A stretch of DNA of 19,112 bases from an uncultured Acetatifactor sp. (GTDB lineage: Bacteria; Bacillota; Clostridia; Lachnospirales; Lachnospiraceae): NCBI GenBank assembly GCA_910584435.1, contig CAJUAP010000038.1, positions 17,609 through 36,720 of the forward strand, given 5' to 3'. The notes under the pieces are model-generated. The model did no database searches and was not told where the DNA came from. It worked only from the letters and a program-made list of their open reading frames with translations. This document shows positions 1 through 6,938 of this stretch, one piece after another (position 1 is the stretch's first letter; each line of letters opens with the position of its first letter). Position numbers and translations under genes: made by a program.

Positions 1-207
1 GTGCGGCTTCTCCTGACTGTGTCTTCTGCCCGGACTGTGCGGCTTCTCCTGACTGTGTCTTCTGCCCGGACTGTGCGGCTTCTCCTGACTGCATCGTCTG
101 TCCGCACTGTGCTGTCTCTCCGGGCTGCGCCTTCTGCCCGGACTGTGCGGCTTCTCCTGACTGCGCCTTCTGCCCGGACTGTGCTGTCTCTCCGGGCTGC
201 GCCTTCT
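1..207 (-). repeat. 36-bp in-frame tandem repeat encoding a 12-residue tail
   Basis: Five full 36-bp units start at 1, 37, 73, 109 and 145, and a 27-bp partial unit starts at 181. The units at 1-36 and 37-72 are identical; the others differ by substitutions only, so the reading frame is kept. Each unit splits into two related 18-bp halves (hexapeptides). The array continues past the left edge. Units abut with no spacers, so this is a coding minisatellite, not a CRISPR array. Confidence 0.95.
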
Positions 208-901
208 GTGCTGTCTGCCCTGTGACAGAGAAATATAATTCCTCCAAATCCTCATTGCCCAGGCTTTCTCTGGCATATGTTCCGAGAATATGTCCTTTAT
301 CCATCACAAACGTCACATCCCAGAGTTCTTTTACCATTTCCAGCATATGCGTACTGATTAATATCGTGCATCCTTTCTCTCTCAGCTCCAATAGTACTCT
401 CTTCAGCTCCTTAATCGCCGTGGGGTCTAATCCTACCATAGGCTCATCCAGCAGAATCACTTTCGGCCTTATCACAAGCGCACAGCATATGCTGACTTTC
501 TGCATCATGCCTTTGGACAATTCATTGCCCAGCTTCTCCTGTTTATCCGCCAGCTCAAACTGCTCAAGCAGATGATTCCTCTCTTCTTCCGACACTTCCA
601 CCGCATAAGCTCTGGTAATAAACTCTATATGTTCCCTTACAGTCAATGCATCATACATATATGGCAGTTCCGGCACATACGCAAAACACCTCTTGGCCTC
701 CAGTGTTCTTGCATCCATCCCCTGGATACGTACAGCCCCTTGAAAACGCAGCAGACCCGCAATGCTCTTAATCACCGTGGATTTTCCCGCACCGTTGGGC
801 CCCAGCAGAATCCCGATCCTGCCGTCAGGCACTGCAAACCTTATGTCCTCAGCCGCCACGGTTTTACCGTATTTCTTGGATAAACCAATCACTTCTAACA
901 T
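1..901 (-). CDS. ABC transporter ATP-binding protein with C-terminal tandem repeats (partial)
   Basis: The reading frame opens at ATG 899-901, preceded by AGGAGA with about 8 bases spacing, and runs off the left edge without a stop; 300 residues are visible. Residues 1-225 form a complete ABC ATPase: Walker A GPNGAGKS (34-41), signature LSKGM (128-132), Walker B VILLDEP (148-154), D-loop and switch histidine His185. The short, compact domain resembles ATPases of multidrug or lantibiotic-type exporters that pair with a separate permease, which would lie off the left edge; that pairing is inferred. From about residue 232 the protein becomes a Q/S/G/E/K/A-rich tail of tandem 12-residue units, each made of two related hexapeptides (QSGQKT-type and QSGEAA-type). 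The tail is hydrophilic with no predicted membrane segment. ATPase assignment is firm; the substrate is unknown. Confidence 0.92.
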   Translation of the reverse strand, partial: MLEVIGLSKKYGKTVAAEDIRFAVPDGRIGILLGPNGAGKSTVIKSIAGLLRFQGAVRIQGMDARTLEAKRCFAYVPELPYMYDALTVREHIEFITRAYAVEVSEEERNHLLEQFELADKQEKLGNELSKGMMQKVSICCALVIRPKVILLDEPMVGLDPTAIKELKRVLLELREKGCTILISTHMLEMVKELWDVTFVMDKGHILGTYARESLGNEDLEELYFSVTGQTAQKAQPGETAQSGQKAQSGEAAQSGQKAQPGETAQCGQTMQSGEAAQSGQKTQSGEAAQSGQKTQSGEAA

Positions 902-951
902 ATTCCATTTCTCCTGTTTTAAGTTGCTGCGCAAAGGCACATTTTTCTCTC

Positions 952-1980
952 CTAAAATATTGCCACATCTCCAAGCCCCAGCAGTACGGCAGCCAGATAC
1001 AACAGAAATAAGTGCACAGGGTAAAATGCATAGAAGAAATATTTCATCTTCAGCCCCCGCTTACCGTTATACAGAGCAATGGGTATCAGCGTCAAAAACG
1101 CCGGAATTTCACTGATGCTCATAATTGACAACACCACGCAGCCTGCGGTAACAGACAGAACCTTCCTTTTACGGAAAATATACATGGCGGTAATCGTCAA
1201 TACCCCCATACCTGCATAATCCGTATTCAAAAAATCCGCCAAATACATGGCCAGCACCAAAACCGTCATATCCGCGCCGGCAACCTGAAGGCGCTTTCTT
1301 CCTCTCTTCCTGCCATACAGCATAAGGCAGACCGCCGCAATCACACAGAATACACCCAATGAGGCAAGCAGACTTTCTGTAGAAGACATCCCGGTAAGCT
1401 TCTTCACATACGTCGTGCCATACATGGCTGTGAACAACGTTCCCAAAACCACCGATAACGTCCACCATCTGCTCTCCGGTCCGGTCTGCCTGTACCTGGC
1501 CAGAAACTCATAAGCACAAAGGGTAAACAGCCCCAGAAACAATGTAAAATACACGTTTTGATACCCAAACTCCATCACTTTTCCCGTAACAGCCAGGTTA
1601 AAAGGAATCTCGGATATCAGTGCAAACAGCCCCATACGCAGAACATATTTTCTCACATTTTTCGTCTTCTGAAATCCCTCTACCAGCAGGAAACAAAAGA
1701 TGGGAAATCCCAGTCTGCCAATGGCCCTGATTCCGATATAACCGTAATAAAGCAGTGCATGATCCATGAGCCAAGCCATCACTTTTGCAGCATCATTACT
1801 CGTGAATATACTGCCAAGTCCCTCCGCCATAAGCTGCCTTGCCATAATAACTGCCCCTATGTGATCAATCAACATGGCAGCCACCGCAATTATCTTAATG
1901 GTACTTCCGCTGATGCCTTTCTTCTCAGCTTCCCTGGGTATTTCCCCCTGCACATTCAACTGCACACTATCACTATCCAT
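952..1980 (-). CDS. TraX-family multi-pass membrane protein
   Basis: A 342-residue hydrophobic protein. The start at 1978-1980 is chosen because GGAGG (1984-1988) sits 3-4 bases upstream; the frame stays open to 2016, but that extension falls in the adjacent hairpin region. The N-terminal part after about 30 hydrophilic residues carries the TraX-like pattern (KIIAVAAMLIDHIGA, then a conserved RLGFPIFCFLLVEGF segment and FALISEIPFNLA), followed by repeated membrane helices to the C-terminus. TraX proteins are named for F-pilin N-acetylation, but chromosomal Firmicute members sit outside conjugation loci and their role is unknown; they resemble membrane acyltransferases. It lies 50 bases upstream of the ABC ATPase gene and may be cotranscribed with it. 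Confidence 0.85.
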   Translation of the reverse strand: MDSDSVQLNVQGEIPREAEKKGISGSTIKIIAVAAMLIDHIGAVIMARQLMAEGLGSIFTSNDAAKVMAWLMDHALLYYGYIGIRAIGRLGFPIFCFLLVEGFQKTKNVRKYVLRMGLFALISEIPFNLAVTGKVMEFGYQNVYFTLFLGLFTLCAYEFLARYRQTGPESRWWTLSVVLGTLFTAMYGTTYVKKLTGMSSTESLLASLGVFCVIAAVCLMLYGRKRGRKRLQVAGADMTVLVLAMYLADFLNTDYAGMGVLTITAMYIFRKRKVLSVTAGCVVLSIMSISEIPAFLTLIPIALYNGKRGLKMKYFFYAFYPVHLFLLYLAAVLLGLGDVAIF

Positions 1981-2015
1981 TTTCCTCCAACCTTTCTGCC
2001 TTCTTAGCAAGAGCA

Positions 2016-2169
2016 ACGCCCGCCGCTTCGGGCGTCACAAACAATCACTGAGAAGAATGCCCGCCCAATGCGAGCTAACTCGCCCGGCATTCTTCAGTGC
2101 GAGCAGGCGCTGTTCCTGCGCCGTAGAAAATCTTCGCCAAGCGGCCTCTGCCGCAAGCGATTAGATTTT
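2016..2169. repeat. Multi-hairpin intergenic element, possible structured RNA or REP/MITE-like repeat
   Basis: About 155 bases upstream of the TraX-family gene contain four consecutive inverted repeats. They are ACGCCCG/CGGGCGT (2016-2022 with 2029-2035); GAAGAATGCC/GGCATTCTTC (2052-2061 with 2086-2095), which encloses a smaller GCGAG/CTCGC stem (2070-2074 with 2079-2083); GGCGC/GCGCC (2106-2110 with 2118-2122); and an imperfect outer stem at 2127-2169 enclosing GCGGC/GCCGC. The region is GC-rich compared with its flanks and no reading frame explains it. It could be a dispersed palindromic repeat, a structured RNA or the leader of the downstream gene; sequence alone does not decide. Confidence 0.6.
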
Positions 2170-2243
2170 CTTCTCACACTTGTATCACTCATTTAATACA
2201 ATAATGGATTTGCCTTCTTTTGTCAACCACAAAAGACCTTTGC

Positions 2244-2274
2244 ACAAAAAGAAGGGCCTGTTTTCAGCCCTTCC
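2244..2274 (-). terminator. Rho-independent terminator after the response regulator gene
   Basis: On the minus strand GAAGGGC and GCCCTTC (2267-2273 and 2251-2257) form a 7-bp GC-rich stem with a 9-base loop, followed directly by a T-run (2246-2250). It begins 23 bases after the response regulator stop codon, so it should end that transcript. Confidence 0.8.
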
Positions 2275-2296
2275 TTTTCTTCCATTCCGCCCATCA

Positions 2297-2995
2297 TTAT
2301 CCTACCTTATATCCGTTCCCCCATACAACCTTCAGATACCTGGGTTCCTTCGGATTCTTCTCTATCTTCTCCCTGATATGACGAATATGTACCGCGATGG
2401 TATTGTCCGCGCCAATCGCCTGCATGTTCCAGATATTCTCATAAATCTGGCTGTTGGAAAACACCTTGCCCTTCTGCCGCACCAGCAGCCGCAGAATCTT
2501 ATACTCAATCGGCGTCAGACGAACGTTTCTGCCATCCACCGTAACCTTTCTCTGCATATCATCAATTACCAGACCGTCTACTTCATAAATCCTGTCCACA
2601 TTTGCACACAGATTCACCAGCTGCGTATACCTGCGGAGCTGTGATTTAATTCTGGCCAGCAATTCCAGCGGATTACAATCTGCCGTCACATAATCATCCG
2701 CCCCGGCCTCCAAAGCCATAATTTTGGCCGTCTCTGCCGACTGTGCAGACACTACAATCAAAGGTATTGTACTTTTCCGCCTTAAGGAAGCAATCATTTC
2801 AATCCCTTTATCCCATCCCTTGTCGTTCAGCTCCACATCCACCAGAAGCAGATGAATCTCCGCACTTTTCAGGATATCATATAACTGCCGCACATCAGCC
2901 GCCACCAGCATTCTAAGCTCTTCTCCCGCAAACAGCGGTCCCATCTTCTCTGCAATCTTCGTCTGATTATTATACACTAAAACATTCTTCTCCAT
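2297..2995 (-). CDS. OmpR/PhoB-type response regulator with atypical receiver
   Basis: A 232-residue transcription regulator, counting from the ATG at 2993-2995; an in-frame ATG four codons upstream (3005-3007) abuts AGAAGG with no spacing, so the start is uncertain. Residues 1-120 have the receiver fold, with candidate phospho-acceptor Asp53 (LLLVDVEL) and Ser83. The acidic pair normally after strand 1 reads Asn9-Asn10, and the conserved lysine before proline in the last strand is replaced (DYVTADCNP, Ala105). Residues 137-232 form a winged-helix DNA-binding domain with the usual LTPIEYKILRLL, RHIREKIE and GNGYKVG elements. No histidine kinase gene is adjacent. The altered pocket suggests activity independent of, or only weakly dependent on, phosphorylation; that is inference. 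A terminator follows. Confidence 0.9.
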   Translation of the reverse strand: MEKNVLVYNNQTKIAEKMGPLFAGEELRMLVAADVRQLYDILKSAEIHLLLVDVELNDKGWDKGIEMIASLRRKSTIPLIVVSAQSAETAKIMALEAGADDYVTADCNPLELLARIKSQLRRYTQLVNLCANVDRIYEVDGLVIDDMQRKVTVDGRNVRLTPIEYKILRLLVRQKGKVFSNSQIYENIWNMQAIGADNTIAVHIRHIREKIEKNPKEPRYLKVVWGNGYKVG

Positions 2996-3015
2996 AGTAC
3001 ATACCATCCTTCTTG

Positions 3016-3057
3016 TGATTCATTCTTTCCTTACTGCCATTTATCAATGATTCATTC
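3016..3057. promoter_or_regulatory. Paired 10-bp direct repeat upstream of the response regulator
   Basis: TGATTCATTC occurs exactly at 3016-3025 and 3048-3057, 32 bp apart (about three helical turns), just upstream of the response regulator start. Two in-phase direct repeats fit OmpR-family binding habits and could be an autoregulatory site, but no promoter hexamers are clear nearby. Confidence 0.3.
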
Positions 3058-3154
3058 CTTCTGTCTACCCACCTCTACTGTGAAAGCGTAACAGTTCAGA
3101 CAGCCTCTGCTGCGCAGCCGATACATTCTTTCCGCGTTTTGTGTGCAGAAATAT

Positions 3155-4093
3155 CTATAAATATGCTGACAAGTCTGTTGCCATCAGCACCTTCTGCACA
3201 ATACTTTCATCAAAACCTTCAAATGTCATAGACAAATCCCAGCCATTGACAGAGATTACTGCGTGAACAGCGATTATCTGCCCCTCATCATCCACTGTAT
3301 CAAACATCACATAACTTAATCCCTGGCTGTTGGTAAAACTTCTCTCATTCACGTTGTGTCCGCCATAAGAAGTACCGGAACTATAGCTGATACAATCGCT
3401 GTTATCCATCTGAGACATGAAAAAAAGCACATCATCATTGGACAGCCTGACCATAATATGCCATCCGTCTTCAAGAACCTGAACCTCTTCACAGGTAAAC
3501 TCCTGGCCGAACAACGCTTTGTCAGGAATGACCGCCGTCAAATTTTCCGCATCACGAAATGCTTCAATGGAATCATATTCCCGGCAGTTATCTTCTATGA
3601 AATATTCCACTTCAAATTCATCCGCCGTATCCTGCTCTGTGATTCCTTCTCCCTCATAGAAACCGTTTTTTACTCCGAGCAGCATTTTCTTTTCAGAGAG
3701 AGCCTGCATCTCAAGCCCGCTTCCCTCTTCAGGGATACCTTCCTCTATGGAAAATACCCCCCCCATTTTCAAAAATGAGGCTGTCTCCGGTTCATATTCC
3801 AAAGGCCCCTGATTTTTCTCCTGTAATTCCGTATTTCGTATACTGGTGACGGTAAATCCTTCGTCATATACTTGAATCATACTGTTCCTGTAATTTTTCG
3901 CGGCCACTGTCCCCACCCCACACAGGAGAACTACGGCCGCAGCCGTACAGCCCCTTGTAATCATATACCGACACCGTTTCCTCATCAGACGCCGATGTCT
4001 GAGCCCGTCCTGTATTTTCTCCACATCCATGGAAGGAGTCGGCAATTCCTTACATGCTTCCTGATATGCATCTCGAAATTTATCCAAAATCAT
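3155..4093 (-). CDS. Putative membrane-anchored anti-sigma factor
   Basis: A 312-residue protein with a basic cytoplasmic N-terminus (about 1-43), one membrane segment (about 47-66) and a large acidic extracytoplasmic region with no recognised enzyme motif. Its ATG lies inside the last codons of the upstream sigma factor gene (14-base overlap), with AAGGAGG of the sigma coding sequence serving as ribosome binding site. Overlap, topology and position right after an ECF sigma gene are the classic sign of a cognate anti-sigma factor that holds the sigma factor at the membrane until an envelope signal arrives. No zinc-binding HxxxCxxC motif is seen, so it is not a standard ZAS-type anti-sigma domain. 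The function is inferred from context. Confidence 0.7.
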   Translation of the reverse strand: MILDKFRDAYQEACKELPTPSMDVEKIQDGLRHRRLMRKRCRYMITRGCTAAAVVLLCGVGTVAAKNYRNSMIQVYDEGFTVTSIRNTELQEKNQGPLEYEPETASFLKMGGVFSIEEGIPEEGSGLEMQALSEKKMLLGVKNGFYEGEGITEQDTADEFEVEYFIEDNCREYDSIEAFRDAENLTAVIPDKALFGQEFTCEEVQVLEDGWHIMVRLSNDDVLFFMSQMDNSDCISYSSGTSYGGHNVNERSFTNSQGLSYVMFDTVDDEGQIIAVHAVISVNGWDLSMTFEGFDESIVQKVLMATDLSAYL

Positions 4094-4658
4094 ACTCCTC
4101 CTTCAACGACTTTCTCAGCAGCTCCCTTCCCCGGGTAAGCTGCGAGGTAACGGTAGATTCCCCGCGGCCGGTAATCCGGGCAATCTCTTTTACGGAAAGT
4201 TCCTCATAATAAAACAGATGTATCACCTCCCGGTATCTCTCTGGCAGATTCCATACTGCCTGCAGCAATAACCTTTTTTCCTCCTGTCTGACGGCATTTT
4301 CCTCCGGTCCCGGTATTGCTTCCGAAAGTGCCGAACAGGAATTGGAACCAAAACGGCATTCCCCTTCCTGCAGAGAATTTCCGGAACCTGCATCCCAGAC
4401 ATCTTTTTGATGACGTTTCCACGCACTGCGCCATACCTTTTTACAGGCATTCAGCGTCACCCTCAAGAGCCATGCTTTCTCATGCTCCCGGCTTTCAAAA
4501 GATGTGGTGTTTCTCAGATACTGGTAAAACACCTCCTGTACCACATCCTCCGCATCCTGTTGGTTCTGAAGACGTATGTAACTGAGCTTGAACAGCATAT
4601 CCGTATACTTTTCAATCTTCTGTTGTAATTCCTGATAATTCCTGTCTGCTTTTGTCAT
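4080..4658 (-). CDS. ECF-type RNA polymerase sigma factor
   Basis: A sigma-70 family protein of 192 residues from ATG 4656-4658; an in-frame TTG six codons earlier (4676) is an alternative start and neither has an ideal ribosome binding site. Region 2 spans about 15-80 (QDAEDVVQEVFYQYLR, then WLLRVTLNAC), and region 4 about 125-185 (LPERYREVIHLFYYEELSVKEIA, a helix-turn-helix, then RGRELL). The linker between them (about 80-125) is longer than usual. There are no regions 1.1 or 3, as expected for group 4 factors, which direct transcription of envelope or stress regulons and often their own operon. A TATAAT lies at 4688-4693 but lacks a good -35 at normal spacing. It overlaps the putative anti-sigma gene downstream. 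Confidence 0.9.
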   Translation of the reverse strand: MTKADRNYQELQQKIEKYTDMLFKLSYIRLQNQQDAEDVVQEVFYQYLRNTTSFESREHEKAWLLRVTLNACKKVWRSAWKRHQKDVWDAGSGNSLQEGECRFGSNSCSALSEAIPGPEENAVRQEEKRLLLQAVWNLPERYREVIHLFYYEELSVKEIARITGRGESTVTSQLTRGRELLRKSLKEEYDFG

Positions 4659-4837
4659 GTTGATCCGTCTGCCCAAACCTCTTACATATTATAATATCCC
4701 GCACCTCATTATTTTACTGCAAAATTTCCAAAAAAATTTTTAACCCCTTATTTCTCTGCTGCTTAGTTATATTTACCATACCTTTGTATCAAAGTTGCAT
4801 ATCCTGTTTTCACAGTTAAAAAAATGTGATCCATATA

Positions 4838-4875
4838 AAAAAGTGTGCCGCACTCTCTTATATAGACCACTTTTT
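4838..4875 (-). terminator. Possible terminator downstream of the AI-2E-family gene
   Basis: AAAAAGTG (4838-4845) and CACTTTTT (4868-4875) form an AT-rich stem around a 22-base loop, 28 bases past the stop codon of the permease gene, and the minus strand reads into a T-run. The stem is weak. It is the only terminator-like structure in the 4659-4903 gap, which is otherwise AT-rich and empty. Confidence 0.4.
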
Positions 4876-4903
4876 GAGAAAAAAGTTTCACAAATAATAA
4901 TTT

Positions 4904-6115
4904 TTACTTTTCTCCTGTAATTTCATCACCGGACTGAACTCCGTCTTCTTCTCCCGCAGCCGGATCGCCGGCCATATCACGCACCTCGCACAGATCCTCT
5001 CTCTTCAATCTGCGGAAATTGTTGATGCCGGCAGCCAGAATCAAGACACTGTTCTTCGTAGTGTCAAAGGCGCCTTCCTCATACATAGAGAAAACAAGCA
5101 GTCCCACCGGCACTGCTATAATCATGCCAAGCACTCCGCTGATCTTATATCCAATATAGAGCAGAAAAAGTGTGGGTAATGGAGGGACACCGATGGAATC
5201 CCCTACTATCTTCGGCTGTATCAGCTGCCTTGCCAGCTGTCCCACTCCCCAGATAACCAACAGCCCGACAGCAACCTTATAATCCGCTGTCAGGAAACGA
5301 ATCACCGCCCATGGAATTAACACAGTTCCTGTCCCAAGAAACGGAAGAAAATCCAAAAATGCTATCACAAGGGCTATCAAGCCGAAATAACTGACCCGGA
5401 GGACGCCAAGACCAATCAAGAGCAGCAGATACATCCAGACTTCAATCTTAAGCTGCGCCTTCAGATAGCCTCCTACGGATTTGACCAGACTATGCCGGAT
5501 AATGCGGAACCTGTGCTGGACAGCAGCCGGTATATGTTTCCGAAACCATTCGTTAAGCTGCACCCTCTCTGCCACGAAAAAATAGGAAGAAAGCAGTGCC
5601 ATAATAACCCCGATAAATACGGAAGGCAGACGTTTTGCAAAATTTCCTGCAGCTGTAATGGTCGGCGTACTCATCTTGCCGAAGAAATCACTCAAATATC
5701 CCAGCACCATTTCAGCACTGTTATTCAGATTTGGATTCCAGTTAAAAGGAAGCTTACGCAGCAGTCCTTCCAGACGGTCTCCTATATTGTTAAGATCCGC
5801 TTCCATACTCTCCCACATTTCAGGCAGAGATCCCAGCAGCCCTGCAAACTGTTCAAAAAGCTGTGCGCAGACGAAATAAATCAGCAGTACCACCAATGCA
5901 ATGACCACTACAATCACAAACGCACTGCCGATCTTAGGCTTGAGCTTAATCTTTTTCTCAAAAAAGCGCACCAAAGGCCCTGCTATCAAAGCTATCATCC
6001 AGCCTGCAACAAAAGGTGAGAAAAACACCAATGCCCTTGGCAATAGAAATATAATACAGAGCAATATCACTGCCGCTACGCCTAAATTTACCAATGCCTT
6101 ACAGTATTTTTTCAT
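4904..6115 (-). CDS. AI-2E/YtvI-family membrane permease
   Basis: A 403-residue multi-pass membrane protein with a GGAGG site 7 bases before the ATG. Hydrophobic segments lie near 8-28, 30-50, 64-88, 163-183, 226-262 and 283-345. The family hallmarks DFLPFLGTG (255-263) and RQLIQPKIVG (296-305) are present, and the amphipathic stretch between the third and fourth helices (about 90-160) is typical. Members include E. coli TqsA, a putative autoinducer-2 exporter, and Bacillus YtvI, a sporulation membrane protein; others act as Na+/H+ antiporters, so the substrate cannot be assigned. The C-terminal 40 residues are hydrophilic and acidic. It starts 38 bases after engB and is probably cotranscribed with it. 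Confidence 0.88.
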   Translation of the reverse strand: MKKYCKALVNLGVAAVILLCIIFLLPRALVFFSPFVAGWMIALIAGPLVRFFEKKIKLKPKIGSAFVIVVVIALVVLLIYFVCAQLFEQFAGLLGSLPEMWESMEADLNNIGDRLEGLLRKLPFNWNPNLNNSAEMVLGYLSDFFGKMSTPTITAAGNFAKRLPSVFIGVIMALLSSYFFVAERVQLNEWFRKHIPAAVQHRFRIIRHSLVKSVGGYLKAQLKIEVWMYLLLLIGLGVLRVSYFGLIALVIAFLDFLPFLGTGTVLIPWAVIRFLTADYKVAVGLLVIWGVGQLARQLIQPKIVGDSIGVPPLPTLFLLYIGYKISGVLGMIIAVPVGLLVFSMYEEGAFDTTKNSVLILAAGINNFRRLKREDLCEVRDMAGDPAAGEEDGVQSGDEITGEK

Positions 6116-6153
6116 GACATTTCCTCCGCTTCCGGCCCCCTGCCCTACCGGTA

Positions 6154-6750
6154 TCAGTAATCTGCCTCCGTAAGAATCTCATCTAAAATGGTATAAATAT
6201 CATCACGTCCCTGTCTGGTCTGTGCCGAAAAAGGAATGAGCAGAGTTCCCTCTTTCACACGCAGGGAAGTCCTAATCAGGTTTACCTGCTTCTGCTGCTG
6301 GCTGCGTTTTATCTTGTCCAGCTTTGTGGCTATAATGACAGGCTGATATCCATTCTTCAGAATCCACTCATACATCAGGCGGTCATTTTCCGAAGGTGCA
6401 TGACGAATATCAATCAGAAGAAACACCTTCCTAAGCTGCTTTGATTTATGCAGGTAATCCTCCACCATTTTACCCCATTTCGCCTTTACGCTTTCATTTG
6501 CCTTCGCATAGCCGTAGCCTGGAAGATCCACGAAATAAATTACATTATTAATATTATAGAAATTAATCGTCTGGGTCTTGCCCGGCTGGGAGCTTGTACG
6601 TGCAAGCGATTTACGGTTCATCAGCACATTAATCAGTGATGACTTGCCCACATTACTTTTCCCGGCAAATGCCACCTCCGGCAGCCTGTTGTCCGGCAGT
6701 TTGCTGGTAATGCCGCATACCGTCTCCAGACTGACATTTTTTATCACCAT
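6154..6750 (-). CDS. engB: Ribosome biogenesis GTPase EngB (YihA/YsxC)
   Basis: A 198-residue P-loop GTPase of the usual family length, with AAGGA 7 bases before the ATG. The G motifs are in order: G1 GKSNVGKS (30-37), G2 threonine in PGKTQ (57-60), G3 DLPGYG (75-80), G4 TKLD (142-145) and G5 SAQT (175-178). YsxC/EngB acts in late assembly of the large (50S) ribosomal subunit and is essential in several Firmicutes. Position after clpX is conserved in many Firmicutes, often with lon in between; here a 188-bp gap with folded repeats separates it from clpX. Confidence 0.97.
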   Translation of the reverse strand: MVIKNVSLETVCGITSKLPDNRLPEVAFAGKSNVGKSSLINVLMNRKSLARTSSQPGKTQTINFYNINNVIYFVDLPGYGYAKANESVKAKWGKMVEDYLHKSKQLRKVFLLIDIRHAPSENDRLMYEWILKNGYQPVIIATKLDKIKRSQQQKQVNLIRTSLRVKEGTLLIPFSAQTRQGRDDIYTILDEILTEADY

Positions 6751-6790
6751 ATAGTATTCCTTTCTATTTCCAGTACCGTCTCTGCACTTC

Positions 6791-6854
6791 AGACCCCTTT
6801 AAGGGGAACCATGTTCCGCTGCCAAGAACGCATCTGAACCTGGTTCCGGGGTCT
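6791..6854. repeat. Imperfect inverted repeat between clpX and engB
   Basis: The 14-base arm TGGTTCCGGGGTCT (6841-6854) is complementary to AGACCCC (6791-6797) plus GGAACCA (6805-6811), the left arm being split by a 7-base insert that can fold with its flanks (CCCC/GGGG). Inside, GTTC/GAAC can form a small extra stem. It could be a leader structure for engB, a processing site or a small palindromic repeat. Confidence 0.5.
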
Positions 6855-6905
6855 TCCGTTCCGAGACTGTTTTTTAATGCAAGATTTCATCACCGGATAT
6901 ATAGA

Positions 6906-6929
6906 ATACGGATGCTTTCGCATCCGTAT
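6906..6929 (-). terminator. Strong hairpin just after clpX
   Basis: ATACGGATGC and GCATCCGTAT form a perfect 10-bp stem; read on the minus strand the loop is GAAA, a stable tetraloop. It begins 9 bases after the clpX stop codon. No proper T-run follows on the minus strand, only TTCTATATAT, so it may be an inefficient terminator or a 3'-end stabiliser that lowers engB expression relative to clpX. Confidence 0.5.
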
Positions 6930-6938
6930 AATTGTCAG

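Noticed and set aside
1..207. CRISPR array (36-bp repeats)
   Set aside because: Units are directly adjacent with no spacers and preserve a reading frame continuous with an ABC ATPase.
222..883. Plus-strand ORFs opposite the left ABC ATPase
   Set aside because: The minus strand there carries all ABC motifs in order; the plus-strand products have no recognisable features.
4686..4740. Sigma-A promoter for the ECF sigma gene
   Set aside because: TATAAT is present, but no acceptable -35 lies 16-18 bases upstream; it is kept only as a note in the gene entry.
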